Assembly: GCA_003554965.1 (NCBI GenBank)
Contig: PWHR01000085.1
Span: 62,001-126,000, forward strand
DNA from: Thermoplasmata archaeon
GTDB lineage: Archaea; Thermoplasmatota; Thermoplasmata; Halarchaeoplasmatales; Halarchaeoplasmataceae
Length of the DNA stretch: 64,000 bases
Reading direction: 5' to 3'
Shown in pieces: positions 1 through 9,139 of this stretch. How positions within the stretch are numbered: the first letter of the stretch is position 1; each line of letters begins with the position of its first letter. A program made the translations under genes and the position numbers. The notes beneath the pieces are model-generated. The model did not search any database and was not told the DNA's origin. It saw nothing but the letters and a program-made list of their open reading frames with translations.

Positions 1-243
1 ATGAATTCCCGTTGTACCCACCACCATATCAAATCTTTTGAGCAGGCCCTGATAGTCTTCCACGATTTTTGCCTTTTCCAATAAATCTTTAGCATGCATC
101 GCTCTAGCTTCTGCCTCATCATCGATATTGGTGGGATCCACTAGAAAAATTTCTTTGATGGAAAAGTTAACCATCAGTCTGGCTACCGCACCTATGTTTC
201 CTGAGGTCTGAGGTTCTACCAGCACGACTGAAAATCTAGGCAT
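1..243 (-). CDS. SpoU/TrmJ-type tRNA 2'-O-methyltransferase, N-terminal part
   Basis: The first 81 codons of a SAM-dependent ribose 2'-O-methyltransferase of the SPOUT (SpoU) class; the gene runs off the left edge. It reads from an ATG at 243 and opens with a beta strand followed by VLVEPQTSGNIGAVARLMVN. The Asn-Ile-Gly-Ala-x-Ala-Arg stretch is the SpoU motif 1 that contributes to RNA binding and catalysis. Archaeal members closest to this pattern (TrmJ) methylate tRNA position 32, but the C-terminal SAM-binding knot is outside the window, so the exact target is inference. It is divergent from the aldehyde oxidoreductase gene across about 100 bp that includes a TATA-like TTTATAATT near 268. 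Confidence 0.8.
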   Translation of the reverse strand, partial: MPRFSVVLVEPQTSGNIGAVARLMVNFSIKEIFLVDPTNIDDEAEARAMHAKDLLEKAKIVEDYQGLLKRFDMVVGTTGIH

Positions 244-341
244 ATTAGAAGGATGATTGTGTTTTGCTATTTATAATTGAAGGTCTCTCCTAAACATTAA
301 ATCTATATTACAGAAATCTATTGTTACTCCGGTGTATTGAG

Positions 342-2153
342 ATGAGCGGTTCATGGAATAAGGTATTGAAAGTAGACCTCACGGAAAAGAAAGTAGATAT
401 TGAAGATATAGATGAAGAGATAATCAGAAAATATCTGGGAGGCAACGGCTTGGGTATCAAGCTTCTTCACGATGAGACCGAAGGTGAAGTCGAACCCTTT
501 TCGGAGGAAAACCCACTGATATTCGTTCCGGGTGCATTGAATGGTAGCCAGATACCCATGACGGAAAAGTGCGGATTCTACTCTAAATCTCCTCTAACCG
601 GCATGATGGCTGAAGGCATATTTGGGGGTTCACTTGGAGAGGAAGTCAAAAAGTGCGGCTTTGACGCGGTAGTTTTCAAGGGTAAGAGTGATAAATTGAG
701 TTATCTGGTCATAGAGGAAGACGGAGTGGAGGTAAAAAAGGCGACTGAATTTGAGGGGATGGGTACTAAAAGGACAGAAGAGATCATGAAAAAGAGGCAT
801 GGAGGAAGCGCGGCAGTGATAGGGCCCGCCGGGGAGAACCTAGTCAAATTCGCGATAATTACTGGAGATGATAGAGAAGTCGGTAGGACGGGTCTAGGTG
901 CTGTGATGGGATGGAAGAACCTTAAAGGTATAGTGGCCAACGGCTGGAAAGATATTGAAGCTTCGAAGCCAGATGAACTCAAAAAGTTGAAGAGTGAAGC
1001 CTTTTCGGAATTCACCCAGGAAGGAGGAGAGGGAAAAGAAAGCTTTGACGCTTACAGTTCCCACGGCACGATAAAGTTCACCGAGATGGCCTCGGAACTC
1101 GGTATATTACCGACTAGATACTGGGAGAGCGGATCTTTTGAAGAAGCGGAAAAATTGAGTAGCTACCACTGGGAAGACGATATAAGCGAAAGCAACGGCT
1201 GCCATAGATGTCCATGCAGGTGTGGTCAGGTCTATGCTGATATTGTAGATGTGGAGTATGAGACCTCTTTTTCTTTAGGTTCCAATCTAGAGATAGGGAA
1301 TATAGAAGAAGTGGCGAAAGCAAATCATATGTGCGATGATCTCGGTATGGATACTATAAGTATAGGCAATTCCCTCGGATTCATGATGAGATTGTCCGAA
1401 GAAGGTGAGATCGATGAGGAGATATCTTTCGGTGATGGACAAAAAATCAGGGAACTAATCAGAAAAACTGCATTTAGAGATGATTTAGGTGACGTGATGG
1501 CGGAAGGAGTGAAAGGTATAGGTGAATTCTACGGGAGAGAAGAACTAGCGGTCCATGTCAACGGTATGAGTCCGCCGGCTTATGACCCTAGGGCGTTGAA
1601 AGGCATGGGACTCGGTTTTTATACATCTACGAGAGGAGCCTGCCATCTTAGATCGGACTGCGATGGTCTGCAGCTGGGAGGTGGCAAATCTACCGATGAT
1701 AAAGGGAATTGGGTTGAGATGGAGAAGGAAAGAGCCTCTGTTGAAGACAAAAAATATGTAGCATGGAGAGAAAATTACATAACATTACATGATACGCTAG
1801 GCTCCTGTAAGTTGACTGGAAGGAGCGTTTACTCACCAGAGTTTATGAGTGAATTTGTGAGCGCTTATTTAGGAATCGAGTTGACGGATGAAGAGATATT
1901 TAAGACTGGAGAAAGGATCTACAATATGGAACAACTCTACAATCTGAAACAGAAATCCGATTACGGAAAAACTCTACACGTCCCTGAACAATTTTCTAAT
2001 TCGACTCCAGTTCCGCATTTGGATGGGGCAAAATTGACCGAGCAGCAGTTAAAAAAGATGTTGAAAGAGTACCGTGAAGAAAGAGGTTGGAATGAAAAAG
2101 GTGTTCCTAAAAAAGAAAAATTAGAGGAATTGGGTATTGATGAGGAGATGTAA
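342..2153 (+). CDS. Aldehyde:ferredoxin oxidoreductase family (tungsten enzyme)
   Basis: A 603-residue member of the AOR family, cytosolic enzymes with a tungsten bis-pterin centre and one 4Fe-4S cluster that oxidise aldehydes and reduce ferredoxin. The cluster ligands are visible as C-x2-C-x3-C (residues 287, 290, 294, in CHRCPCRC) plus a distal Cys near 489 (GSCKL). The N-terminal pterin-binding half has the expected Gly-rich GGNGLG and GPAGEN stretches. An in-frame TTG lies upstream at 321, but the ATG at 342 sits 7 bp after GGTG and begins MSGSWNKVLKVDL, the usual family start, so I chose it. No maturation or ferredoxin partner gene is adjacent; the gene stands alone and converges on hom with 21 bp between. 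Which AOR subfamily (AOR, FOR, GOR, WOR) cannot be told here. Confidence 0.93.
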   Translation: MSGSWNKVLKVDLTEKKVDIEDIDEEIIRKYLGGNGLGIKLLHDETEGEVEPFSEENPLIFVPGALNGSQIPMTEKCGFYSKSPLTGMMAEGIFGGSLGEEVKKCGFDAVVFKGKSDKLSYLVIEEDGVEVKKATEFEGMGTKRTEEIMKKRHGGSAAVIGPAGENLVKFAIITGDDREVGRTGLGAVMGWKNLKGIVANGWKDIEASKPDELKKLKSEAFSEFTQEGGEGKESFDAYSSHGTIKFTEMASELGILPTRYWESGSFEEAEKLSSYHWEDDISESNGCHRCPCRCGQVYADIVDVEYETSFSLGSNLEIGNIEEVAKANHMCDDLGMDTISIGNSLGFMMRLSEEGEIDEEISFGDGQKIRELIRKTAFRDDLGDVMAEGVKGIGEFYGREELAVHVNGMSPPAYDPRALKGMGLGFYTSTRGACHLRSDCDGLQLGGGKSTDDKGNWVEMEKERASVEDKKYVAWRENYITLHDTLGSCKLTGRSVYSPEFMSEFVSAYLGIELTDEEIFKTGERIYNMEQLYNLKQKSDYGKTLHVPEQFSNSTPVPHLDGAKLTEQQLKKMLKEYREERGWNEKGVPKKEKLEELGIDEEM

Positions 2154-2174
2154 AAGAACCCCTTATCTATTTCC

Positions 2175-3197
2175 TTAATCTACTATAGACAGTAGATCCA
2201 CTAAAAGGGCGTATCCCGTCTCCTCTTTACCGGCTCCGGGACCTATTATAGTGACATCTCCGAGGTGATCGGTCGTATAGGTTAGAGCATTCGTTGGACC
2301 CATGACTCCTGCTAAAGGATGATCTAGAGGTATTTTTTCAGGTCCGACTTTTGCTTCGATCGCATCATCTTCGACCTCAGCTTTTGATATCAGCTTCCAT
2401 CGCTTGCCTTCATCTTTTGCTTTTTGGACATCGTCCAAAGTTAGTTCCGTTATACCTTCTCTTTCAACCTCATTTAGATCTATATCGGCATCCATCACGG
2501 TATTGGCAAGTATCAGAGTTTTACCCTGGGCGTCTATCCCCTCAACATCACCGGTAGGATCAGCCTCAGCATAACCCAACTTCTGAGCTTTTTGTAGAGC
2601 CTCTTCGTAATCCATGCCCTCTTCCATCTTAGATAGGATGTAATTGGTCGTCCCATTCACTATACCTTTGAACTTATTTATCTCACATCCTGCAAGGTTT
2701 TTAAGGGCTAGATTTACCGCGGGAGTCCCGCTCAGTACCGTTCCTTCAAATTTGTATTCAACGTTATTCTCCTCCGCCAATCTCTGCAATTCAGTGATTT
2801 TCTGGGCTACAGGACCTTTATTTGTACTTATAACGTTTTTACCTTCCTTCAATGCGGTCCGCACATGATCAAGTGCAGGACCACCGGTTTCCATATCGGT
2901 GAAAGTTACCTCTACTATGATGTCTGAATTAGTCTCCTCTATGGTCTCTATCGGCTCCCAACCTGTTTCAGCATCAGGATATTCTGATAAGGACTGCCCA
3001 TTTTCGATCATTTCAAAAATTTTCGTCATGTCTAATCCTTCAGGATCATAAACAGAACCCAGTTTCATATCCGAGATAGCGACTATCTGGAAGTCGAAGT
3101 TGTACTTTTCACGGAGCGTCTCTTCTTTTTTTGCTAATATATCGGCAAATCCCTGTCCTACCACACCGAATCCTATAAAGGCTAATCTATGAGTCAT
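2175..3197 (-). CDS. hom: Homoserine dehydrogenase
   Basis: NAD(P)-dependent reduction of aspartate semialdehyde to homoserine, the branch point to threonine and methionine. The 340-residue protein starts with the Rossmann motif GFGVVGQGFADIL. It continues with KNVISTNKGPVA (nucleotide/substrate region), GTPAVNLALKNLAG, and the catalytic-domain signature FKGIVNGTTNYILSKME followed by GYAEADPTGDVEGIDAQGK. It ends without the C-terminal ACT domain found in longer bacterial enzymes, so feedback by threonine through ACT is not expected. That short form is common in archaea. The gene is monocistronic as far as can be seen, converging with the AOR gene and divergent from the TPR gene. The first ATG at 3197 gives the canonical N-terminus. 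Confidence 0.95.
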   Translation of the reverse strand: MTHRLAFIGFGVVGQGFADILAKKEETLREKYNFDFQIVAISDMKLGSVYDPEGLDMTKIFEMIENGQSLSEYPDAETGWEPIETIEETNSDIIVEVTFTDMETGGPALDHVRTALKEGKNVISTNKGPVAQKITELQRLAEENNVEYKFEGTVLSGTPAVNLALKNLAGCEINKFKGIVNGTTNYILSKMEEGMDYEEALQKAQKLGYAEADPTGDVEGIDAQGKTLILANTVMDADIDLNEVEREGITELTLDDVQKAKDEGKRWKLISKAEVEDDAIEAKVGPEKIPLDHPLAGVMGPTNALTYTTDHLGDVTIIGPGAGKEETGYALLVDLLSIVD

Positions 3198-3370
3198 GAT
3201 GGCATATTATGTGGTTATGTACTTAATTTTTTCGAGGTGTATTACCAGGCCGAGTTAATCCACCGAAGATTTTATATCCTATCTCCACTAATTAGGAATC
3301 AAAGAAAATCAAAGGACCCATTGTCTGATGGATATCCCTCAGACACGATTAAAATCCAAGGAGGATTATA

Positions 3371-4810
3371 TTGCGATTTGGAAAGAGTGGTAGCGAAAAG
3401 CTTTTCGAAGAAATAGAACAGAGGTTATCAAAAGCAAAACGGTATAGGCAAAATGGAAAGATACAAAAGGCTAGATCAGAGTATCTAGATTTATCGGATT
3501 TTGTAACTAAGAATGAGGGAAATCTGAGCAAAGCGTCACACATCTCACAATTCTACACTGATATCGGAAGAGGTTTGTTTGAGGTCGGTGAGAACAGGGA
3601 TGCGATCAAATGTTTTGAGAAAGCGATAAATAGGGATCCGAACAATCTAGACCCCCTTCTTCAAAAGGGTCTGGTATATTTGAGCATGGATGAGATGAAC
3701 AATTATGCTCTAGAGTGCTTTGAAAAAGTTCTTAAGGATGATCCCGAAAACGAAAAGGCACTATCGAATAAAGCAAAAGTTTTGAGATTGATAGGATGGG
3801 AATCGAGAGCGATGACCGCTTTCAGAGAACTTCTCGATAAAGACCCCTCAAACATATCTTACGTTCACAAATTAGTCAAGCAAGATCCAGACGATCCTAA
3901 CCTTTGGAAGATAGAGGCCGAACATTTTGAAGATATAGGTAATGTAGAGAAAGCGATAAAGGCGTATGAAAAGGTTTTAGCCTTGGATCCTGAAGATGAA
4001 GAGGCTTTTGAGAATTTTGTCGATCTGCTTGAAGATGACCCTGATAAGCTGATAGAACATGCGGAAAAACTGGAGAAAGGGGATGGCGGTAAACTAGCCG
4101 ATAAATTATATCAAAAAGCTCAGGAAGAACATCCTGAAGATATCGGGCTGTTGGACAAGATGATAGAAAAGAACCCCGACGACCTTGAATTGTTGGAGAA
4201 AAAGGCAGAAATCCTTGAAAAGGAAGACGAACCGGAGGAAGTCAAAGAGGTATACGAGGAAATTTATGATAAAAAGGATGATGAATTAGGTTATTATAAA
4301 AAGGTATTACAATTAAAACCAGATGACATTGATGTACTCTACGATAAAGGAGAATATCACTACCGGAGAGGGGAATACGAAGAAGCGTTGAAGAGCTATA
4401 ATAGATTGATCGAATTAGGAGAAGATAATATCGATATTTGGCACAACAAAGGTGCCTGTCTTTTCCACTTGGAAGAATATGAGAAAGCATTGACCGCTTT
4501 CGATATAGGCATTGAACGTAACGGAGAGGACATAGGACTAAGGATGAGCAAAGGTCTTGTTCTTTATGAGATGGGGGATTACGAGAAATCAGAAAATTCT
4601 TTCAATGAGGTAGTTAAAAGAAATCAGGATGAACCAAAGGCTTGGTATTACAAGAGCAAGGTCGGTGCTCAGGAAGGAGCGGAGAAAAAAGCAATAAATT
4701 TTCTGAAAAGAGCTGTCAGCTTAAATGATGAATTTAAAGAGAGAGCCAAAGAAGATGAAGCCTTCGCTGAAATGAGAGATATGGACAAATTCAATGGATT
4801 GGTCAGCTGA
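3371..4810 (+). CDS. Tetratricopeptide-repeat protein
   Basis: A 479-residue cytosolic protein made almost entirely of TPR-type helical hairpins. Recognisable units include AIKCFEKAINRDPNN, ALECFEKVLKDDPEN, AIKAYEKVLALDPED, ALKSYNRLIELGEDN and ALTAFDIGIERNGED. The middle (about residues 180-300) is very acidic and the repeats there are degenerate. TPR arrays serve as protein-protein scaffolds; no catalytic domain, signal peptide or membrane helix is visible, so no specific role can be given. A TTG at 3371 lies 5 bp after a strong GGAGGA (3360-3365), which decides the start. A TATA-like TTTTATAT is upstream near 3271. TPR proteins are abundant in this window (see also the genes at 42807 and 50265), which suggests a lineage-specific expansion. 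Confidence 0.85.
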   Translation: MRFGKSGSEKLFEEIEQRLSKAKRYRQNGKIQKARSEYLDLSDFVTKNEGNLSKASHISQFYTDIGRGLFEVGENRDAIKCFEKAINRDPNNLDPLLQKGLVYLSMDEMNNYALECFEKVLKDDPENEKALSNKAKVLRLIGWESRAMTAFRELLDKDPSNISYVHKLVKQDPDDPNLWKIEAEHFEDIGNVEKAIKAYEKVLALDPEDEEAFENFVDLLEDDPDKLIEHAEKLEKGDGGKLADKLYQKAQEEHPEDIGLLDKMIEKNPDDLELLEKKAEILEKEDEPEEVKEVYEEIYDKKDDELGYYKKVLQLKPDDIDVLYDKGEYHYRRGEYEEALKSYNRLIELGEDNIDIWHNKGACLFHLEEYEKALTAFDIGIERNGEDIGLRMSKGLVLYEMGDYEKSENSFNEVVKRNQDEPKAWYYKSKVGAQEGAEKKAINFLKRAVSLNDEFKERAKEDEAFAEMRDMDKFNGLVS

Positions 4811-4847
4811 TTTAAGTAGCATTTTTGCTTCAGCAAGATAGTAAAGT

Positions 4848-4915
4848 TTATATAACTTCTTCTTTCCTCACTCATACGACACCGAAATAAGTTGAGATTC
4901 GGATTATGTATATAA
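4848..4915 (+). promoter_or_regulatory. Two TATA-like promoters upstream of dnaG
   Basis: Two archaeal TATA-like elements, GTTTATATAAC (about 4847-4857) and TGTATATAAAAG (about 4906-4917), lie between the TPR gene and dnaG. Transcription from the second would start near 4940, leaving a leader of about 190 nt before the dnaG ATG at 5135. That is far longer than the near-leaderless starts elsewhere in the window. This is motif recognition by eye, not a mapped start. Confidence 0.45.
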
Positions 4916-4937
4916 AAGATAATAATTCGATCCTTAG

Positions 4938-5134
4938 TATGGATTGATCATTCGATTTCCCCCTTCACCCTTGATCTGCTTAATCTTGTACGTTCCAAAT
5001 CCCTTTAAAACTCCGTAAAAATTGAAGGGACTAGAAAGAGCTCATATCAAGAATTGGCTTTCAGGATGTTATGAGGTAAGGGGGATGAGTCGGATTTCAA
5101 CTTTTTTCGGTGACAATAAGAAGAGGTGTCAATA
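4938..5134 (+). ncRNA. Possible structured leader or small RNA before dnaG
   Basis: This stretch has no convincing reading frame but contains three nested complementary pairs. The outer stem is CCCCCTT(C)ACC at 4959-4969 with GGTAAGGGGG at 5075-5084. The middle is CTTGAT at 4970-4975 with ATCAAG at 5046-5051. The inner is TCCCTT at 5000-5005 with AAGGGA at 5025-5030. The pairs nest without crossing and directly follow a TATA box, as expected for a folded transcript. I see no RNase P, SRP, box C/D or known riboswitch signature. It could be a regulatory leader of dnaG or a separate RNA. The call rests only on complementarity. Confidence 0.3.
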
Positions 5135-6394
5135 ATGGATATTGATCCGAGTACAACTAAATACGTCATAAAGGCAAAATTAGAAGCTAATGGTGTTGTT
5201 GAGAAACCGGATGTCGTAGGTGCGATATTCGGCCAAACAGAAGGACTGCTGGGAGATGAACTCGATTTGAGGGATCTCCAGAAAAGCGGAAGGATGGGTC
5301 GGATTGAAGTGGAAGTAAGTTCTTCTAAAGGAAAGGCGTCAGGAACTATCAGCGTTCCTTCTAGCTTAGATCTGGTCGAGACATCGATACTCGCAGCGGC
5401 ATTCGAAACGATCGATAGAGTTGGACCTTGTAAAGCTAATATAGGTATAGAAGAGATAAAAGACGTCAGAGAATCGAAACGAAACAAGATCGTCCAGCGG
5501 GCAAAGGAACTTCTTTCAGATACAGTTGAGGAGAGTAAAGTACCTACAGGGAATCTGACTGAATCGGTAAGACAGGAAGTGCAGATGGAGGAGATCAGCG
5601 AGTATGGGGGTTCTAAGTCTCCTGCGGGGCCTAATGTAGGAGATTCCGATGCTATAATACTGGTGGAAGGAAGATCGGATGTACTGAATTTGCTAAAATA
5701 TGGGATCAAAAATGCAATAGCGGTAGAAGGAACCGACGTACCTGGAGATATAAAGAAACTCTCCTCAGAAAGGGTAACCACGGCGTTTGTAGATGGAGAC
5801 CGAGGCGGGACATTGATACTCCAAGAACTATTGGAGACTACGGAAATAGATTATGTAGCTCAGGCTCCTGAAAATACGGAGGTTGAGGAGCTCACCCAGA
5901 AACAGATAATGAAAGCTCTGAGAAGCAAGATTCCTGTTGATCAGTATGTCGAAATGTATGATCTTGATATCGATATAGATGATCTACCTGATGCAACAAG
6001 TTATGATAGGAAACCGCCGGTAAAAGGAGAATCCTCATCCAAGGCTGGTAAAGGCTCTGGAAAAAGGGAAAAAAAAATAGATTCAAAAAAAAAATCTGAA
6101 CACGATACCTACAGAGAACTCATAAGCGATATCGGTAAAGATAAAAAGGCCAAACTATTGAATGGAGATAACAACGTCATAAATGAGGTATCAACGAGTG
6201 AACTAGCTGATACCTTGATGGAGAAAGGAGATGAAGTGAAGAAAGTCATTTTTAATGGGATAGTAACCCAGAGACTGGTAGATATCTCAGTAGAAAGCAA
6301 TATAGAGACCATCGTAGGGAGGAAAGTAGGTAACATACCGAAGTTACCGACTTCCCTAGAGGTTTTATCTTGGGATCAACTTAAAAATAATTGA
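5135..6394 (+). CDS. dnaG: Archaeal DnaG-type primase / exosome subunit (TOPRIM)
   Basis: Archaeal DnaG is a TOPRIM-domain protein found as a core subunit of the RNA exosome with Rrp41/Rrp42/Csl4, where it helps recognise poly(A)-rich RNA; primase activity has also been reported. The N-terminus has STTKYVIKAKLEANGVVEKPDVVGAIFGQTEGLL, shown here in two parts: STTKYVIKAKLEANG then VVEKPDVVGAIFGQTEGLL. The TOPRIM core follows with IILVEGRSDV (Glu near residue 179) and the metal-binding AFVDGDRGG (about residue 220), then the YVAQAP strand. A low-complexity Lys/Ser linker (about residues 290-325) contains runs of 9 and 10 A in the DNA, before the C-terminal domain. The ATG at 5135 follows GAGGTG by 6 bp; an in-frame GTG at 5126 overlaps that site and is less likely. 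Confidence 0.93.
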   Translation: MDIDPSTTKYVIKAKLEANGVVEKPDVVGAIFGQTEGLLGDELDLRDLQKSGRMGRIEVEVSSSKGKASGTISVPSSLDLVETSILAAAFETIDRVGPCKANIGIEEIKDVRESKRNKIVQRAKELLSDTVEESKVPTGNLTESVRQEVQMEEISEYGGSKSPAGPNVGDSDAIILVEGRSDVLNLLKYGIKNAIAVEGTDVPGDIKKLSSERVTTAFVDGDRGGTLILQELLETTEIDYVAQAPENTEVEELTQKQIMKALRSKIPVDQYVEMYDLDIDIDDLPDATSYDRKPPVKGESSSKAGKGSGKREKKIDSKKKSEHDTYRELISDIGKDKKAKLLNGDNNVINEVSTSELADTLMEKGDEVKKVIFNGIVTQRLVDISVESNIETIVGRKVGNIPKLPTSLEVLSWDQLKNN

Positions 6395-6469
6395 CTCTTG
6401 ACTACCTAACTTTGTGAAGAACAGGGGCAAAATTTTTTATAACCTTCTTTTTTTCATGGGCTGATATTC

Positions 6470-9091
6470 ATGAATAAGTATGTTTATTCTTTTGAAGAAG
6501 GTAGCGCCGATATGAAGGACCTGTTAGGGGGCAAGGGGTCTAACCTTGCTGAGATGACCACAATCGGTCTGAACGTTCCACCAGGGTTCACAGTGACCAC
6601 AGAAGCTTGTCTGGATTACTTGGAATATGATGAACTACCAGAAGAAGTGAACGAGCAGATGAAAGAGTACATGGAAAAATTGGAAGATCAGATGGATCAG
6701 CAATTCGGCAATGAAGAAGATCCACTTCTCGTATCAGTGAGATCTGGAGCTGCTGTATCGATGCCGGGTATGATGGATACAGTATTGAATTTAGGCTTGA
6801 ACGAAGAAACATTAAAGGGTTTGGTGGAAAAAACCGATGAAAGATTCGCCTATGACAGTTATAGGCGTTTCATAAACATGTTTGGAGAAGTGGTTAGAGG
6901 TATACCTCATCGTGAATTCGAAAAGATCATGGATGAAGTCAAAGATAAAAGAGGGGCAGAAAAAGATGTAGATCTTGATGCTGAGGGTATGAAGGAGGTC
7001 ACTGAAAAATACAAGGAACTTGTTGGAGATATACCCTCTGATCCTTGGAAACAATTACTCGAAGCTACCAAAGCAGTTTTCGGTTCATGGGATAATGAAA
7101 GAGCTGTAAGGTATCGAGATTTGAATGACCTACCCCATGATATGGGTACCGCTGTCAACGTTCAAGCCATGGTTTACGGTAACACTGGAGAGAACTCCGG
7201 AAGTGGTGTTGCCTTCACAAGAGATCCCTCTACCGGTGAAAACGAGGTCTACGGCGAATTTTTACGTAACGCACAGGGTGAAGACGTTGTCGCAGGTATC
7301 AGGACGCCACTAGACATATCAGATCTGAAAGATATCTGGCCAGAAATATACGAAGAACTGGAAGAGGTCTGTCATATTTTAGAGGAAGAGTACAAAGATA
7401 TGCAGGACCTAGAATTTACCATTGAAGATGGAGAACTTTACATACTCCAGACCCGTACGGGAAAAAGAACCCCTAACGCTGCCGTGAAGATTGCCCATGA
7501 TATGCATGAAGAGGGTATCATCAGCAAAAAGGTTGCGCTCCTAAGGATCGACGGAAACCAGATAGAAAAGATACTCCATAAAAGGATCGATCCCGACGCC
7601 GAACTCGACAAGTTGACACAAGGGTTGAACGCCTCACCAGGGGCAGCCTCAGGCAGAGTCGTTTTCGATTCAGATGAGGCCGAAAGGAGAGGAGATGAAG
7701 GCGAATCCGTACTGCTGGTAAGACCTGAAACCACTCCAGAAGACATACATGGTTTGGCAGCAGCCCAGGGAGTTCTCACAAGTAGAGGAGGTATGACCTC
7801 CCATGCAGCGGTCGTGGCAAGAGGCATGGGTGAACCCTGTGTCGCGGGGGCTGAGGAGATCGATATCGATCTGGAATGTGAATTTTTCGAAGTCGACGGT
7901 AAAAAGATAGAAAAGAACGATGTGATTACTATAGATGGAACCACTGGAGATGTGATTTTGGGGGAAGCTCCCCTGATAGAACCTGAATTCACTGAAGAGT
8001 TCGAAAGACTTCTCGAATGGGCCGATAACATCAGAAGGATGGGAGTTTGGACAAATGCTGACACTCCTAAGGATGCACAGAAAGCCTTGGAATTCGGTGC
8101 TGAAGGCGTAGGATTATGCAGAACTGAACACATGTTCTTCGAACCTGGAAGACTGGAAGTAGTGCACGAGATGATAATAGCAGAGGATGAAGAGCAGAGA
8201 GAAAAAGCCCTTAGAGAACTTTTACCGATGCAGAAGAAAGATTTTAAAGAACTATTCAGGGTGATGGATGGTTTACCTTTAACGATAAGGCTTTTGGATC
8301 CTCCACTTCACGAGTTCGCGCCTACTGATAAGGAGTCTCAGAAAGAGCTAGCTAAAAGATTGGATATAGATTTCGAAACTATAAAAAAGAGAGTCAAAAG
8401 GTTGAACGAAGCGAACCCCATGTTGGGTCACCGAGGCTGCAGACTCGGGATCACATACCCTGGAATCTACAGGATGCAGGTAAGAGCGATACTCGAGGCA
8501 GCTCTAGAAGTGAAAAACGAAGGAAAAGAGGTCATCCCTAACATAATGATACCTTTAGCAGGGAACGTAAACGAAGTGAAAAATGTGAAAGAAAAAGTCG
8601 TAGAACCGGTTCACGAGGACATATTCCAAGATGAGGAGGAGCTTCAATATAAGGTAGGTACTATGATAGAAGTTCCTAGAGCCGCGCTAACTGCTGACCA
8701 GATAGCGGAAGAGGCTGAGTTCTTTTCTTTTGGAACGAACGACCTTACCCAGATGGGACTTGGATTCAGCAGGGATGATGTTGGAACCTTTGTACCCAAC
8801 TATCTCGACGAAGGTATCTTAGAAGAAGACCCTTTCCAGGTTTTGGATCAAGAAGGGGTCGGAGAACTTGTTGAGATGGGGACAAAAAGAGGAAGGAAGA
8901 CCAATGAAGACCTTTCAGTCGGTATCTGCGGCGAACACGGCGGTGAACCATCCTCGATAAAATTCTGTTATCGTAGAGACTTGGACTATGTCAGCTGTTC
9001 TCCCTACAGGGTTCCAGTGGCAAGGATAGCGGCCGCGCAGGTCGTCATCGAAGATGAGATGGATGTTGACGAAGGGATAGATGGTTACTGA
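6470..9091 (+). CDS. ppdK: Pyruvate, phosphate dikinase
   Basis: Interconverts pyruvate + ATP + Pi with PEP + AMP + PPi, linking gluconeogenesis and glycolysis; soluble cytosolic enzyme. At 873 residues it has the full family length. The N-terminal ATP-grasp domain starts YSFEEGSADMKDLLGGKGSNLAEM. The swivelling phosphohistidine domain has SRGGMTSHAAVVARGMGEP with the phosphorylated His at residue 445. The C-terminal PEP/pyruvate TIM barrel carries TNADTP, GVGLCRTEHMFF, GHRGCRLG, SFGTNDLTQM and GICGEHGGEP with the acid/base Cys at 820. Every catalytic landmark I know is present. A TATA-like TTTTTTATAACC near 6432-6443 gives a leader of only about 10 nt. It is a single-gene unit. Confidence 0.97.
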   Translation: MNKYVYSFEEGSADMKDLLGGKGSNLAEMTTIGLNVPPGFTVTTEACLDYLEYDELPEEVNEQMKEYMEKLEDQMDQQFGNEEDPLLVSVRSGAAVSMPGMMDTVLNLGLNEETLKGLVEKTDERFAYDSYRRFINMFGEVVRGIPHREFEKIMDEVKDKRGAEKDVDLDAEGMKEVTEKYKELVGDIPSDPWKQLLEATKAVFGSWDNERAVRYRDLNDLPHDMGTAVNVQAMVYGNTGENSGSGVAFTRDPSTGENEVYGEFLRNAQGEDVVAGIRTPLDISDLKDIWPEIYEELEEVCHILEEEYKDMQDLEFTIEDGELYILQTRTGKRTPNAAVKIAHDMHEEGIISKKVALLRIDGNQIEKILHKRIDPDAELDKLTQGLNASPGAASGRVVFDSDEAERRGDEGESVLLVRPETTPEDIHGLAAAQGVLTSRGGMTSHAAVVARGMGEPCVAGAEEIDIDLECEFFEVDGKKIEKNDVITIDGTTGDVILGEAPLIEPEFTEEFERLLEWADNIRRMGVWTNADTPKDAQKALEFGAEGVGLCRTEHMFFEPGRLEVVHEMIIAEDEEQREKALRELLPMQKKDFKELFRVMDGLPLTIRLLDPPLHEFAPTDKESQKELAKRLDIDFETIKKRVKRLNEANPMLGHRGCRLGITYPGIYRMQVRAILEAALEVKNEGKEVIPNIMIPLAGNVNEVKNVKEKVVEPVHEDIFQDEEELQYKVGTMIEVPRAALTADQIAEEAEFFSFGTNDLTQMGLGFSRDDVGTFVPNYLDEGILEEDPFQVLDQEGVGELVEMGTKRGRKTNEDLSVGICGEHGGEPSSIKFCYRRDLDYVSCSPYRVPVARIAAAQVVIEDEMDVDEGIDGY

Positions 9092-9139
9092 AAGCGACTT
9101 CACATAGAGAATCTCGATCCAAAACCTCTTTCTACTTTT

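Noticed and set aside
5047-5781. Minus-strand open frame of 244 codons opposite dnaG
   Set aside because: It lies inside the well-supported dnaG gene and its product is Ser-rich low complexity, typical of the antisense frame of acidic, Lys-rich genes.
7438-8133. Minus-strand open frame of 231 codons opposite ppdK
   Set aside because: Antisense shadow of a gene with complete PPDK motifs; no recognisable domain or ribosome binding site.
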